Source of the DNA: Littorina saxatilis
Taxonomy: Eukaryota; Mollusca; Gastropoda; Littorinimorpha; Littorinidae
DNA: 64,000 nt
NCBI RefSeq assembly: GCF_037325665.1
Contig: NC_090246.1
Span: 95,143,610 to 95,207,609, forward strand
Direction: 5' to 3'
The position numbers and the translations under genes were made by a program. Below are positions 22,849 to 35,047 of this stretch, one piece after another; positions within the stretch are counted from its first letter, which is position 1, and each line of letters begins with the position of its first letter. Under the pieces are notes generated by a model. That model did no database searches, was not told the origin of the DNA, and saw only the letters and a program-made list of their open reading frames with translations.

Positions 22849-23720
22849 ATATTTAGTCAAGTTTTGACTAAATATTTTAACATCGAGGGGGAATCGAAAC
22901 GAGGGTCGTGGTGTATGTGCGTATGTGTGTGCGTGCGTGTGTGTGTGTGTGTGTGTAGAGCGATTCAGACTAAACTACTGGACCGATCTTTATGAAATTT
23001 GACATGAGAGTTCCTGGGTATGAAATCCCCGAACGTTTTTTTCATTTTTTTGATAAATGTCTTTGATGACGTCATATCCGGCTTTTCGTGAAAGTTGAGG
23101 CGGCACTGTCACGCCCTCAGTTTTCAACCAAATTGGTTGAAATTTTGGTCAAGTACTCTTCAACGAAGCCCGGGGTTCGGTATTGCATTTCAGCTTGGTG
23201 GCTTAAAAATTAATTAATGACTTTCGTCATTAAAAATCTGAAAATTGTAAAAAAAAATAAAAATTTATAAAACGATCCAAATTTACGTTTATCTTATTCT
23301 CCATCATTTGCTGATTCCAAAAACATATAAATATGTTATATTTGGATTAAAAACAAGCTCTGAAAATTAAATATATAAAAATTATTATCAAATGTTTTTT
23401 TTCGAAATCAATTTAAAAACACTTTCATCTTATTCCTTGTCGGTTCCTGATTCCAAAAATATATAGATATGATATGTTTGGATTAAAAACACGCTCAGAA
23501 AGTTAAAACAAAGAGAGGTACAGAAAAGCGTGCTATTCTTCTCGGCGCAACGAATACCCCGCTCTTCTTGTCAATTCCACGTGCACTGCCTTTGCCACGG
23601 GCGGTGGAGTGACGATGCTACGAGTATACGGTCTTGCTGCGTTGCGTTGCGTTCAGTTTCATTCTGTGAGTTCGACAGCTACTTGACTAAATATTGTATT
23701 TTCGCCTTACGCGACTTGTT
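22849..23720 (+). mobile_element. Helentron-like element, array unit B
   Basis: Complete unit from ATATTTAGTCAAGT to GCGACTTGTT (872 bp). It has the 5' hairpin ATATTTAGTCAAGTTTTGAC, a GT tract, TAGAGCGATTCAGACTAAAC, two internal blocks starting GATTCCAAAAA, and the 3' subterminal complement plus tail hairpin. It joins unit C directly. Confidence 0.8.
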
Positions 23721-23796
23721 ATATTTAGTCAAGTTTTGACTAAATATTTTAACATCGAGGGGGAATCGAAACGAGGGTCGTGGTGTATGTGCGTGC

Positions 23797-23833
<37 letters not shown>

Positions 23834-24525
23834 GATTCAGACTAAACTACTGGACCGATCTTTATGAAATTTGACATGAGAGTTCCTGGGTATGAAATCC
23901 CCGAACGTTTTTTTCTTTTTTTTGATAAATGTCTTTGGTGACGTCATATCCGGCTTTTCGTGAAAGTTGAGGCGGCACTGTCACGCCCTCATTTTTCAAC
24001 CAAATTGGTTCAAATTTTGGTCAAGTAATCTTCGACGAAGCCCGGGGTTCGGTATTGCATTTCAGCTTGGTGGCATAAAAATTAATTAATGACTTTGGTC
24101 ATTAAAAATCTGAAAATTGTAAAAAAAAATAAAAATTTATAAAACGATCCAAATTTACGTTTATCTTATTCTCCATCATTTGCTGATTCCAAAAACATAT
24201 AAATATGTTATATTCGGATTAAAAACAAGCTCTGAAAATTAAATATATAAAAATTATTATCAAAATTAAATTGTCGGAATCAATTTAAAAACACTTTCAT
24301 CTTATTCCTTGTCGGTTCCTGATTCCAAAAACATATAGATATGATATGTTTGGATTAAAAACACGCTCAGAAAGTTAAAACAAAGAGAGGTACAGAAAAG
24401 CGTGCTATCCTTCTTAGCGCAACTACTACCCCGCTCTTCTTGTCAATTTCACTGCCTTTGCCATGAGCGGTGGCCTGACGATGCTACGAGTAAAATGGCA
24501 TTGCGTTTCATTCTGTGAGTTCGAC
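23721..24525 (+). mobile_element. Helentron-like element, array unit C (5' part)
   Basis: Follows unit B with no spacer. It stops at GAGTTCGAC, where the 5.2-kb transposon entered, and resumes at 29,746-29,789 with AGCTACTTGACTAAATATTG and the normal 3' tail. GTTCGAC is present on both sides of the insert. The unit without the insert is about 850 bp. Confidence 0.8.
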
Positions 24526-24651
24526 CATAGATATCCCTTGACAGGATCGCCAACTCTGCGCGCGCGCCAACGCTGGCTCTGTTTCGAACTCCCGTCTGCG
24601 GCTGCGAGAGGTTTTGACAGTAACTTTACTTCCGGTGCAGTCTTTCAACAC

Positions 24652-26481
24652 ATGGAGAAGAAGGAGAATTTCGAAGGGGAGGTGGAGTTTGTGGCTGAGG
24701 TATGTGAAAAGCAAACAAAGCAATACAAAAAGATCATTGCTGATGATTGAAATGAGTCATGTGAATCAACAATAAAGATTGATTGTGGACGGCACGTCAT
24801 TATTTTTGTTTTTAACACTTGAAACGCGAGAGCATCTGACACACTGGTAAATCCGAAGCTGTGCACTCAAGCTGATCAGCAGATCGTTTTTCTGCAGAAT
24901 TCTCGCTCACATCGGCCACTATTTTAGCTCAGCGAACCGACAAATTTGCAACAGAACAATTTCTGAATGTTAGAAATTCGGCTGTAGATTTATAGATACC
25001 CTTTCTATTCCATGGTTGTTGTTTTTTCAGGGGGAAAGTACCGACATCTCAATCGCTGAAAAGATGACAGCATCACCACAAAAGAAACTCCAAGAATTGC
25101 CAAAAGTAAGTAAAAATATTGACAGATCTATGTAAAAGACTATGAAAATTTAGAACTGGAACAACAGATATTCAAGAAATAACCGATAAGTGATATATTA
25201 TAACTGAACCATTGATTGATTTGAATGTACATCATGCATGGAAGTTAAAAATGGTGCAGGAACTGAAGTCAGATCAACACATCAAAAAGATCAGTGCAAT
25301 AAATTTGTTTTCTTTCCCATCCAGCATAATTCTGTTTTGATATATGCTTGATGTCTTCTGTTGTTTTTAAATTCATTGTCACTTCTAAATTGCATGCTTT
25401 ATTGCAGAACGCTTGTGCATGATCTATCAAGAATGACAACTGCCTTTCACCGGAGCTCAGAGGGCTTGTCGACCAATTCAGTAATTGAAAAGTAAGTTTT
25501 TGAGTAAGGCGATATAAAAAAAATCAGCTTGCAAAGTCCCAGTACCTGAAAGATCACTTTCATTCATAGTTTTCGAGCAAAAATACTGCTTCGTTGCACA
25601 GAGAGGCTACTGTTTACAAATATTTTAGGTACATGCCTGCCACTACAATATTTCATGTGTTTTTTAGGATCATTGATAGCACATGTCATAGTTGAAAGAC
25701 ATGATAAGGATTCATGAGAGTGGTTTGTCAACACGTTCTATAACGACAAATGGAATACAATATTTAATATGTTCACATCCATTCATGTAAAGTGTAGTTT
25801 TGGGTTGTTGTCGTGTGTTGTTGGTTTTGATTGTGTGCATGCATCTACATCTTCAGTTTCACTCTTGGGTTGATTTCTGCTATATTTGTGTGTTGTTTTA
25901 TTTATAATATTTTATTTTCTGTGTTTTAGGTGCAGATCTGGAAGAGAAACTTCTGCTTCTTCATGACTGCCTAGTTCCCTGAGGCAAGGTTGGGAATGCT
26001 GCCAAGGAGAAGGCGTGGGCCAGGTACTACTCTGCTTTTTCAACCCAGCATTCAGGCATTACTGAGTTGACAGTATCCCCTGCAGTTTCAGCCTGGATTG
26101 CCTTGAACATGTTTATACTGTTGGTGTCTTAAAGGCCTATGAAGAAAAACTAGGGAACCAGTAAGTGCATTAGAAATCAAAGAGGATGAAGAGGACAATG
26201 CAAAGTATGTTGGAGGATGTGTTGCCAAAAAGCTAAAACAGAGAGTTTGGTGTCTCCAAAAGAGTGCGTACAGAGATGAGAAATTGCAGTGTTTGGAAGC
26301 CCTGACTTGCGCACCTGAATCCTACAGTGAAAAGAGTGAAAACACCCCTGACATGACAAGCATGCTGAACAAGGGCAAACTGACCTTTGTCAAGCCCAAT
26401 GTATTGCAGATGTGTCTGTCCATGCAACACAAAGCAGAAATCTTAAACAGAATGAGGCAAAGCGTTGATGATATCAAATAA
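24652..26481 (+). pseudogene. Transposase-like gene remains, left arm and centre
   Basis: Exon 1 (24,652-24,699, MEKKENFEGEVEFVAE, donor GTATGT) and exon 2 (25,031-25,105, donor GTAAGT) join in phase 0. The next homologous block from about 25,408 is damaged compared with the right arm. A block from 25,930 reads DLEEKLLLLHDCL and then meets a stop, and another from about 26,170 to 26,481 reads DNAKYVGGCVAKKL and continues open for about 100 residues. The YVGG phrase is of a kind seen near the C-terminus of several transposase families. No full frame exists. Function: presumed former transposase, family unknown. Confidence 0.5.
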
Positions 26482-26708
26482 CCAAAGGGAAGTAATTGCT
26501 CTTTATTCATACGACATGACCGTGTAATAGAGTAAGCGAGAGTTGTACAAAACCTTTTCTCCTGGCACCTGAGATAATAACAAGCATTGAAATATACAAG
26601 CGACTTTCATCCTCTCGTGCCAGGAGAAAAGGTTCCGTACAACTCTCGCTTAATCTATTACACATGTCGTATGCATAAAGAGCGATTACTTCCCTTTGGT
26701 GATTTGAT
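26473..26708. mobile_element. Foldback element (about 236 bp) inside the transposon
   Basis: Arms such as ACCAAAGGGAAGTAAT, TAAGCGAGAGTTGTAC and CCTTTTCTCCTGGCAC recur in reverse complement up to ATTACTTCCCTTTGGT, leaving a loop of about 60 bp. The symmetry extends to ATCAAAT/ATTTGAT outside. No target duplication is evident. It abuts the stop of the YVGGC fragment. Confidence 0.75.
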
Positions 26709-26924
26709 GTCCATGGAACATATTTTCTGGGAAACCTGTGCATCAACACACAGGCAAAAGCAGATGACTTTATTGAACCATGCAGGAACAGTGATGCTGT
26801 TCCGGTGTGTTTTTATGACACTTTGTATTCATTTGATCTTTCACAAGCTGTTCAAGAAGACACTTTGCAAAATGTTCTGTTTTTTTTTTAAATAAGACTC
26901 CACCACAAACTGAAGACAATGATG

Positions 26925-27060
26925 GACAAAATGAAATGTACATGGAAAGAAAAGACTGAGGAAAAAGCTGAAAACATGCAATGTTGGACAAAATGAAATG
27001 CACATGGAAAGAAAGGAGTTTGAGGAAAAAGCTGAAAACATACAATGTTGAGAACAATCA
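26925..27060. repeat. ~66-bp tandem duplication
   Basis: GGACAAAATGAAATGYACAT and GAGGAAAAAGCTGAAAACAT each occur twice in the same order, about 60 bp apart. Confidence 0.7.
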
Positions 27061-27553
27061 GGAAGGATCTCTGTAGTGTGTTGTGTATGATCTTTCTTCA
27101 TGCAGTACAAACTATCCCATCTGATCAAGTGCATGTACATTGAATTTGAACTTCTTCATTGTTGTCTTAGGTGTCGATTTTTTGTGTTAAAATCTGCTGT
27201 CGTTAAAATGTACTTCTCTTCCTATTTGGTTCAGTATTGTATCACATGGCTTGTTCAGTGCCTGTTCTGTATTTTCATGAGTCCATGTAAATTTAAGTCT
27301 GCAACATGAAAAATTTAAACATATTCATTTTGCTATGGTTCAAACCTAATTCCTTTATGTACTTGTTCAAAATATAATTTTGACAGCGATATATTTTGCA
27401 AACAGTTTTCATTTCAAAATCAATTGTCAGCCACTTGATAAATGTCTTGCATCGATGCGTCTGATTGTTTTTATGTTAACCACTATGTACACTGGAATTT
27501 GCTTTGCTTTCCTAATAGAACATGTTCAGTCGCATACCAGCAACACTTTGTTA

Positions 27554-27601
27554 TAACCTTGAATGGTTGAAAACAACGTTAAACACCAAAGAAAGAAAGA
27601 A
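27554..27601 (+). mobile_element. 48-bp SINE tail copy with 15-bp target duplication
   Basis: AGCAACACTTTGTTA lies on both sides (27,539-27,553; 27,602-27,616). The insert is only ACCTTGAATGGTTGAAAAC, AACGTTAAACACCAAA and a GAAA tail: the 3' end of the repeat at 54,936-55,318. This is an extreme 5' truncation. Confidence 0.85.
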
Positions 27602-27707
27602 AGCAACACTTTGTTAACGTTTGAATGGAATTGGAAGTTGTATGAACTCAAATAGAGCATATGTATCTTTGGTCACAGTGACACACACCATACAGTGACA
27701 ATTAATG

Positions 27708-27952
27708 CAGGGCCGGACTAGGGCTACGGGGGGGGGGGGGGGGGGGGGGGGTTATGCAACCCCCCCTCCCCAACCTAAACATGTACCTCACTTATTTAAA
27801 AAAAATGTATTATTGTTTATTTTATGCCGTTTCATGCAAGGAGCGACCATTTTCCTATCTCAGAATATGACCTACCCTTCCCCTGACCCCCACAAGGGGC
27901 AGAGGAACATCCCCCTGGACCACCCCCCTCCTCTTTGCTTAGTCCGGCCCTG
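27708..27952. mobile_element. hAT-like MITE (245 bp), 5-bp duplication
   Basis: TAATG at 27,703-27,707 and 27,953-27,957. Ends CAGGGCCGGACTA and TTAGTCCGGCCCTG are inverted. It shares GGAGCGACCATTTTCCTATC with the larger relative at 35,669. G- and C-runs lie next to the ends. CAGGG-type ends suit the hAT superfamily; the 5-bp duplication would fit its hAT5 branch. Confidence 0.75.
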
Positions 27953-28086
27953 TAATGTACCAACATTCACTATCTCACTCAGTCTCAATTCGCACAATTT
28001 GACACAAGAAAGATTCCTATTCATACACATGCATATATTTAATCAATGAAGTAGATACATTCTCAAACAAAGTTTCAACATGTTGC

Positions 28087-28168
28087 ACCCAAATTAAAGC
28101 ATAAATTCTTGTGACATTTAATTTAATTAATTAATTAACGGGAATTAATCAATGCTTTAATTTGGGAG
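28087..28168. repeat. Short AT-rich hairpin
   Basis: CCCAAATTAAAGCAT and its complement ATGCTTTAATTTGGG are separated by about 50 bp of TTAA-rich sequence. Confidence 0.7.
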
Positions 28169-28504
28169 TTTGAAATTTGTCGCAATAATTTCTTGGTCAA
28201 GTTTATTTACATTCTCTGCTAAAGAGCTTTACAGTCAAATCCAATTTTCCACACCTAACCTATAAAACACAACATTCCAAATGGAAAAAAAAAAATCATT
28301 CTCTTGGCTCAGAATTGGTGTTGATTAATTGTAACACAAAGCGATTTACTGAAAATGTTACTTGTCACTCACTTCAACACTGTCGCCAAGCCAGTCTAAA
28401 CTGCAGCACGCTGCTTCAGGAGGGACTTTTTCCTTTACACTTTAAATCCAAACACCATCGGCTGCGTAGAAAAATCACTGAAAATGCTGACTCAAAGTCA
28501 AACC

Positions 28505-29626
28505 TTAACCAAGCTGGCCTCCAGGCTCCAGCACAACAACCTTAACCACCTGGTTCCCCTCGTTCTTCGCGAGGCACCATGACTCGGGAAGCTGCTGTAC
28601 ATCACGACACAGTTCTTCAAAGTTGTAGATTTTGCAACAACCTCTGGCAATTCTGGTGCGGGACGGAATGTCTGAAAAAAAGCAGAACAATAAACCCTTA
28701 GTAAAACTAAATTTCTAGAGAAATAAGTCTAACTGTCCATACAAATAGCTGGATGATAGCTATTAATGGCAGTTGATAGACGTTTGAAGTTGAACGATTT
28801 GGTGGAGAATAGGTCGACAAGCTCTCTGAGCTCCGGTGAAAGGCAGTTGAAAGGCAGAAAGAACAAGCGTTCTGCAATAAAGCATGCAATTTAGAAGTGA
28901 CAATGAATTTAAAAACAACAGAAGACATCAAGCATATAGACTATATCAAAACAGAATTATGCAAGAGGGGAGAGAAAACAAATATATTGCACTGATCTTT
29001 TTGATGTGTTGATCTGACTTCAGTTCCTGCACCATTTTTAACTTCCATGCATCATAGACCTATCAATGGTTCAGTTATAATATATCACTTATCGGTTATT
29101 TCTTGAATATCTGTTGTTCCAGTTCTAAATTTTCATAGTCTTTTACATAGATCTGTCAATATTTTTACTTACTTTTGGCAATTCTTGGAGTTTCTTTTGT
29201 GGTGATGCTGTCATCTTTTCAGCGATTGAGATGTCGGTACTTTCCCCCTGAAAAAACAACAACCATGGAATAGAAAGGGTATCTATAAATCTACAGCCGA
29301 ATTTCTAACATTCAGAAATTGTTCTGTTGCAAATTTGTCGGTTCGCTGAGCTAAAATAGTGGCCAATGTGAGCGAGAATTCTGCAGAAAAACGATCTGCT
29401 GATCAGCTTGAGTGCACAGCTTCGGATTTACCAGTGTGTCAGATGCTCTCGCGTTTCAAGTGTTAAAAACAAAAATAATGACGTGCCGTCCACAATCAAT
29501 CTTTATTGTTGATTCACATGACTCATTTCAATCATCAGCAATGATCTTTTTGTATTGCTTTGTTTGCTTTTCACATACCTCAGCCACAAACTCCACCTCC
29601 CCTTCGAAATTCTCCTTCTTCTCCAT
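28505..29626 (-). pseudogene. Transposase-like N-terminal exons, right arm
   Basis: On the minus strand: exon 1 29,579-29,626 (same MEKKENFEGEVEFVAE), exon 2 29,173-29,247 (ASPQKKLQELPK), a block from 28,871 readable as LFFLPFNCLSPELRELVDLF, and a block from 28,671 after TTTTTTCAG readable as FEELCRDVQQLPESWCLAKN, ending in a stop at about 28,505. The exon 2 to exon 3 joint does not keep the best frame, so an exon is missing from my model or the gene is broken. This arm is better preserved than the left one. No family assigned. Confidence 0.5.
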
Positions 29627-29745
29627 GTGTTGAAAGACTGCACCGGAAGTAAAGTTACTGTCAAAATCGTCTTTTCCGCTTTCCGCTACTTGGTGAGCGC
29701 GCGCAACGAGTTGGCGATCCTGTCAATACACATCTATGGTTCGAC

Positions 29746-29789
29746 AGCTACTTGACTAAATATTGTATTTTCGCCTTACGCGACTTGTT
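29746..29789 (+). mobile_element. Helentron-like element, array unit C (3' end)
   Basis: The remaining 44 bp of unit C after the insertion: the subterminal complement ACTTGACTAAATAT and the tail GCCTTACGCGACTTGTT, immediately followed by unit D. Confidence 0.85.
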
Positions 29790-30615
29790 ATATTTAGTCA
29801 AGTTTTGACTAAATATTTTAACATCGAGGGGGAATCGAAACGAGGGTCGTGGTGTATGTGCGTGCGTGTGTGTGTGTGTGTGTGTAGAGCGATTCAGACT
29901 AAACTACTGGACCGATCTTTATGAAATTTGACATGAGAGTTCCTGGGTATGAAATCCCCGAACGTTTTTTTCTTTTGTTTGATAAATGTCTTTGATGACG
30001 TCATATCCGGCTTTTCGTGAAAGTTGAGGCGGCACTGTCACGCCCTCATTTTTCAACCAAATTGGTTGAAATGTTGGTCAAGTAATCTTCGACGAAGCCC
30101 GGGGTTCGGTATTGCATTTCAGCTTGGTGGCTTAAAAATTAATTAATGACTTTCGTCATTAAAATTCGGAAAATTGTAAAAAAAAATAAAAATTTATAAA
30201 ACGATCCAAATTTACGTTTATCTTATTTTCCATCATTTGCTGATTCCAAAAACATATAAATATGTTATATTCGGATTAAAAACAAGCTCTGAAAATTAAA
30301 TATATAAAAATTATTATCAAAATTAAATTGTCCAAATCAATTTAAAAACACTTTCATCTTATTCCTTGTCGGTTCCTGATTCCAAAAACATATAGATATG
30401 ATATGTTTGGATTAAAAACACGCTCAGAAAGTTAAAACAAAGAGAGGTACAGAAAAGCGTGCTATCCTTCTTAGCGCAACTACTACCCCGCTCTTCTTGT
30501 CAATTTCACTGCCTTTGCCATGAGCGGTGGACTGACGATGCTACAAGAATACGGTCTTGCTGAAAAATGGCAGCTACTTGACTAAATATTGTATTTTCGC
30601 CTTACGCGACTTGTT
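29790..30615 (+). mobile_element. Helentron-like element, array unit D
   Basis: Complete 826-bp unit with both end signatures, joined without spacer to units C and E. Its 3' portion has CTTGCTGAAAAATGGCAGCT before the terminal complement, matching copies A and F rather than B and E, which carry extra sequence there. Confidence 0.82.
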
Positions 30616-30678
30616 ATTTTTAGTCAAGTTTTGACTAAATATTTTAACGTAGAGGGGGGAATCGAGACGAGGGTCGTG

Positions 30679-30710
<32 letters not shown>

Positions 30711-31504
30711 CTGTCTGTCTGTCTGTCTGTGTGTGTGTGTGTGTGTAGAGCGATTCAGACTAAACTACTGGACCGATCTTTATGAAATTTGACATGAGAG
30801 TTCCTGGGTATGCAATCCCCATACGTCTTTTTCATTTTTTTGATAAATGTCTTTGATGACGTCATATCCGGCTTTTCGTGAAAGTTGAGGCGGCACTGTC
30901 ACGCTCTCATTTTTCAACCAAATTGGTTGAAATTTTGGTCAAGTAATCTTCGACGAAGGCGGGGGTTTGGTATTGCATTTCAGCTTGATGGCTTAAAAAC
31001 TAATGAGTGAGTTTGGTCATTAAAAATCTGAAAATTGTAAAAAAAATATGTTTTTTATAAAACGATCCAAATTTACTTACATCTTATTCTTTATCATTTT
31101 CTGATTCCAAAAATATATAAATATGTTATATTTTGATTAAAAACAAGCTCTGAAAATTAAAAATATAAAAATTATGATCAAAATTAAATTGTCCAAATCA
31201 ATTTAAAAACACCTTCATCTTATTCCTTGTCGGTTCCTGATTCCAAAAACATATAGATATGATATGTTTGGATTAAAAACACGCTCAGAAAGTTAAAACG
31301 AAGAGAGGTACAGAAAAGCGTGCTATCCTTCTCAGCGCAAGTATTACCCCGCTCTTCTTGTCAATTTCACTGCCTTTGCCGTGCGCGGTGGACTGACGAT
31401 GCTACGAGTATACGGTCTTGCTGCGTTGCATTGCGTTCAGTTTCATTCTGTGAGTTCGACAGCTACTTGACTAAATGTTGTATTTTCGCCTTACGCGACT
31501 TGTT
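30616..31504 (+). mobile_element. Helentron-like element, array unit E
   Basis: Complete 889-bp last unit, ending GCGACTTGTT. More diverged than the others, including the first base run (ATTTTTAG) and a (TGTC)n interruption in its GT tract. Confidence 0.82.
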
Positions 31505-34500
31505 GATGTTGTTCCTGAGTTAAACTGGCATTGGTGCTGGCACCAAACTAAGCTAACGACTACAGTCGGAAAACAGTATTATAGGGTACGCACGATAACG
31601 GGTATTTAGTGCGTCCCGGGACCCGCTCTTTCTAGGTTTAGTGCATCCCGGGACCCCTCCGCAAATTTCTAGTACGTGTTTTCGACTTCTAGTGCGTACA
31701 GGACGTAGGGCCGCTATTTTTAATTGGGAGCCCTGGTTGAATTGACCTAGAGAACTTCAACCCCCCCCCCCCCCCCTCTTCCTTATTACAACCTTTTCCC
31801 CCGTCTTCAGTACAATGACAAGTACACTGCTTGCACAGAGGAAGATTCGGGTGACAAAACTTTACCAACGACACCAGGCAAGCCTCAACAGCCTAAACGC
31901 CCACTTGACAAAACAGCCCTGTGAGGGTGAGATGTTGGCGGAGATAGCGGTCCCCTGATCAAGGTACGGCTCATTTAGACCTATCAGTAATCAGTCAAAC
32001 GAGACGAGGGGTGACAGCTCATCATCATTATCGACTCACATTATATGGTTTTCCACTATACCTGGTGTCAGGTTTCAACAGGGCGGACCCTTAGGGGGAC
32101 GGTGTGTGCACATTATAGCCCCATTATAGGTTTGATAGCCATCGACTCATTTTCAGTATGAGGGGGGGACAATGATTTCCTTTTAGTAACCGTATATCTG
32201 TGTATACGGGTTGCATACGGTTTGAAGTAGAAGGAGGCGTATATATGTGAGTAATATGACCGGCTATAAAACCATTAATACGATACAGGCTATAAAACCA
32301 ATAATACAATACAGGCGTTGTCATTAATTATTATTTGACTCATACCTAGTCCTTAAGAGGCGAAATATTTGGTCTGTAGGATATGAAGCATTCCCTATGG
32401 TTTAGGCGTCGTCTGCAGTATACTCAATCTATTTGTCGTTAAATTTTGTGATAGTTTTGTCTACAGTACTTTTTGTCATCGCACTTAGTTATGTATCCAG
32501 TACAGTGTGTCACAGTTGCACGGTTCAAAGTTGATCATACATGTTCGTGACTGGACAGTTATCTTAATTTTTAGCAGGATATGTTCTCTGCATTCAAGAT
32601 TAACCATGCACTGATCATAGGACTGTTTCACAGTTTCGATCAGCGTTTATATAGTCAGAAGGTTAAATCTTGACTTCGGCTTATTCTAGGCCCCGTATAG
32701 TGACTTAATGCCACTTACTTTGTATTTGTTGTTTGTTTCTTTGCTTGCTCGTTTGTTTGTTTGTTCGTATGGAGGTGTCTTAATTGCTGCGGCTAGGTCA
32801 CGAGTCGAAAGCCACGCAAAACGAAACGCAGATTCCTTTAACAAATTTATATAAAATGTATCATCGTCGAAATCAGTGCTCTTCTTCAAGTTCGCCTAAC
32901 TGTTCATGCAGGGACTCTATTATAGTAGTTTCTCGTTTCAGTGCATAAACCACTTGCTGTTCCATAGGCTTTAGGAGCTGACAACCGAGATAGACAAAAC
33001 AACAACAAAACGGCTCAACCTTGGCCAACACCGTGCTTCCCCGACTTTGTTATAATGATCCGGGAGCAATCCCCAGCGTCAAATTAACGACCTGATTGGC
33101 AAAAAATAGAAACACCTTGGTCAACATGATTGTGCAGGTATTGCGTTGCTCCTTTTTTCTTTGCTGGAAAAAAAAGAAGAAAATTGAAAAAGGAAGCTTT
33201 GAGAGCCTTCAAAATGACACTCGTCACTTGACACTTTATGTTGCAGTTCCCTCTTGCATAAAAATATGTATCTTTTCACGTGAGTGATGGACGACTCTTT
33301 CTACGCACCTGCTATCGGTTTGTGTCAGGTTTCGCCAATCTATCATGTGGGATGTGACTGCTTCACAATGCAGCCAGCCCCACACAACATGTCGCTCCCT
33401 GCACTCTGTATCGACAGGAACGTCATCGCGAAAAGGGAGATTATGCTCACGCTTCTGTAATACGAGTTACTTCCCGTCACGAAAGCAAAGGATATATATA
33501 TGAATAGAAGATGGTTTGTTCATACTGTCGCAGTTTTAGATTGCCAGATACGTCTTTTTCAAAAAAAAATTAATCTTTTATGGTCAACATTACAAAAACC
33601 AGAAAAATATTGCTGTGACAATTTATCTGTGGGTATCAAATATGAAAGGGAAGGAAGATCTGTTTCTCTCCCTAAAAGTCAAAGGCTCATTAAGGCTGGA
33701 ACTTTCTGAGTAATAACTTTTCAGGGGTATCAAATGCTGAAAAGCAGTAAAGGTCCCGTTTCTCTTTATACCCAGAGCTAGATTAAAGAATGTCATAAGA
33801 ATTAGAATAGTGCATGTTTTCAACATGTATCAAATCTCTCGGAGAATCTCTTTGAAAAGTCAGACATCTCATTAATAGACAAAGATATGAGACAAATAAA
33901 TTCTGAAGTTGAAATAAAATCTTTGCAACAGGAAAAGGTTTCGTAAAGTGCAATATGAAGCTCATTTCAAAGGGTATAGCAGCTCCTTATATATATGATA
34001 TGCACCAGCTGCAGTTCGTGTGACAATAAGAATTAGTTTCAGGATATGATGCCAGTTAATCTCTCTAAAATTTCAAGCAGCGGACCAGGTTAAGTTGAAG
34101 CATAACATCGCGGACTCTATGATTGTATGGTTTCAATTTCAGATGGTTACTCGGTTTTGATATCAGCCTTTTGCAATGTTTTCTGTGTCGGAGAATTAAA
34201 AAAAACTCTTTCTTCTTCTTTGTTTCACTCATATATATATGCACTTTCGATACATCGTTTTGCAAGGCAACGATTTTTAAGTTCTACTTTTTGGTTCGAA
34301 CTTCCTTGTTTGGCTTATTATTTTATTGAAATTTGATATGCTGCAAACATGCTCCGAAAGTAGGTCTACAGGTCAAGTTATATATTTGGTTTTTTTCCAC
34401 ATTCTCCTGCATGTGGTTAAAAGCAATACGAAAACACCATCTGTCGCAATGCATGTTGTGCTTGTCTTATTTAGGACACGTTTGCAGTGTTGGTTTTGTA

Positions 34501-34851
34501 GATTTGACTGCGTTTGGGTCCAGATTGTGGCAATATTCTATCTTCGTTCTTAAATTCAAACTTTGCGTTACATATTTTCCCAAATCGTTTTGAAGAAATT
34601 ATCCGGCTGTCCCATAATATATATCAATCCCGATTCGCACAGTCTTTTCAAGCATACTGTCATTCAGATTGTGAGACATGTCCAAAATAGCAGGGGTTTT
34701 TTCTGTTGCGTTTATGGTTTACAAGTTTTAAGAAGAAGCTTTGATATCGACTGTGTATTCCTACTTAAAGATACCGAGTTTGGTTTTTTTTTAACGTATT
34801 TATTTATGTTTACCTTTCTAAGTTAAAATCAGTTCTTTGTAATAGAGAAAC
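31505..34851. other. No gene recognised over 3.3 kb
   Basis: AT-rich sequence. Notable parts: a doubled phrase with GCGTCCCGGGACCC / GCATCCCGGGACCC at about 31,600-31,660, a C-run at 31,761-31,776, and a doubled GGCTATAAAACCA at about 32,261 and 32,289. Open frames at 34,123-34,593 are overlapping and of low complexity. No exon with a family signature was found. Confidence 0.4.
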
Positions 34852-35047
34852 CTAGGACGGTCAGTCAGATGTTTCCCGCTGAAATAGGTGCACAACACTT
34901 GGTCGAAAGTCACCTACACACACACACACACACAAAATGCGTCGAAACGTCCGATAAGTCGATGCGTCAATGCGTCTGTTGGTCGAATGACAAATTCGTC
35001 CATACGACACTTCCTCAAACAAAAACTCAGTGGTCAAACCGTCCTAG
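34852..35047. mobile_element. Possible inverted-repeat element (196 bp)
   Basis: Ends CTAGGACGGT and ACCGTCCTAG are exact inverted repeats; the interior holds a short CA tract and three GTCGATGCGTC-like phrases. No target duplication recognised. Confidence 0.45.

Larger units (their letters stand above)
24526..29738. mobile_element. 5.2-kb DNA transposon with ~0.95-kb inverted arms
   Basis: GTTCGAC at 24,519-24,525 and 29,739-29,745 is a 7-bp target duplication. The ends start CATAGAT, and left and right arms are inverted copies to about 25,480 and 28,790, differing by scattered substitutions and small indels. Each arm holds the same small exons with GT-AG borders. The left half continues into a fragment with KYVGGCVAKKL; the right half continues into another coding block. 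It looks like a decayed or composite cut-and-paste element. I cannot place the superfamily; a 5-bp duplication with ends CCATAG is an alternative boundary. Confidence 0.75.

Noticed and set aside
24463-24750. 95-codon frame across the left transposon boundary
   Set aside because: It joins Helentron-like sequence to transposon exon 1 across an insertion point and then reads through the exon's donor site.
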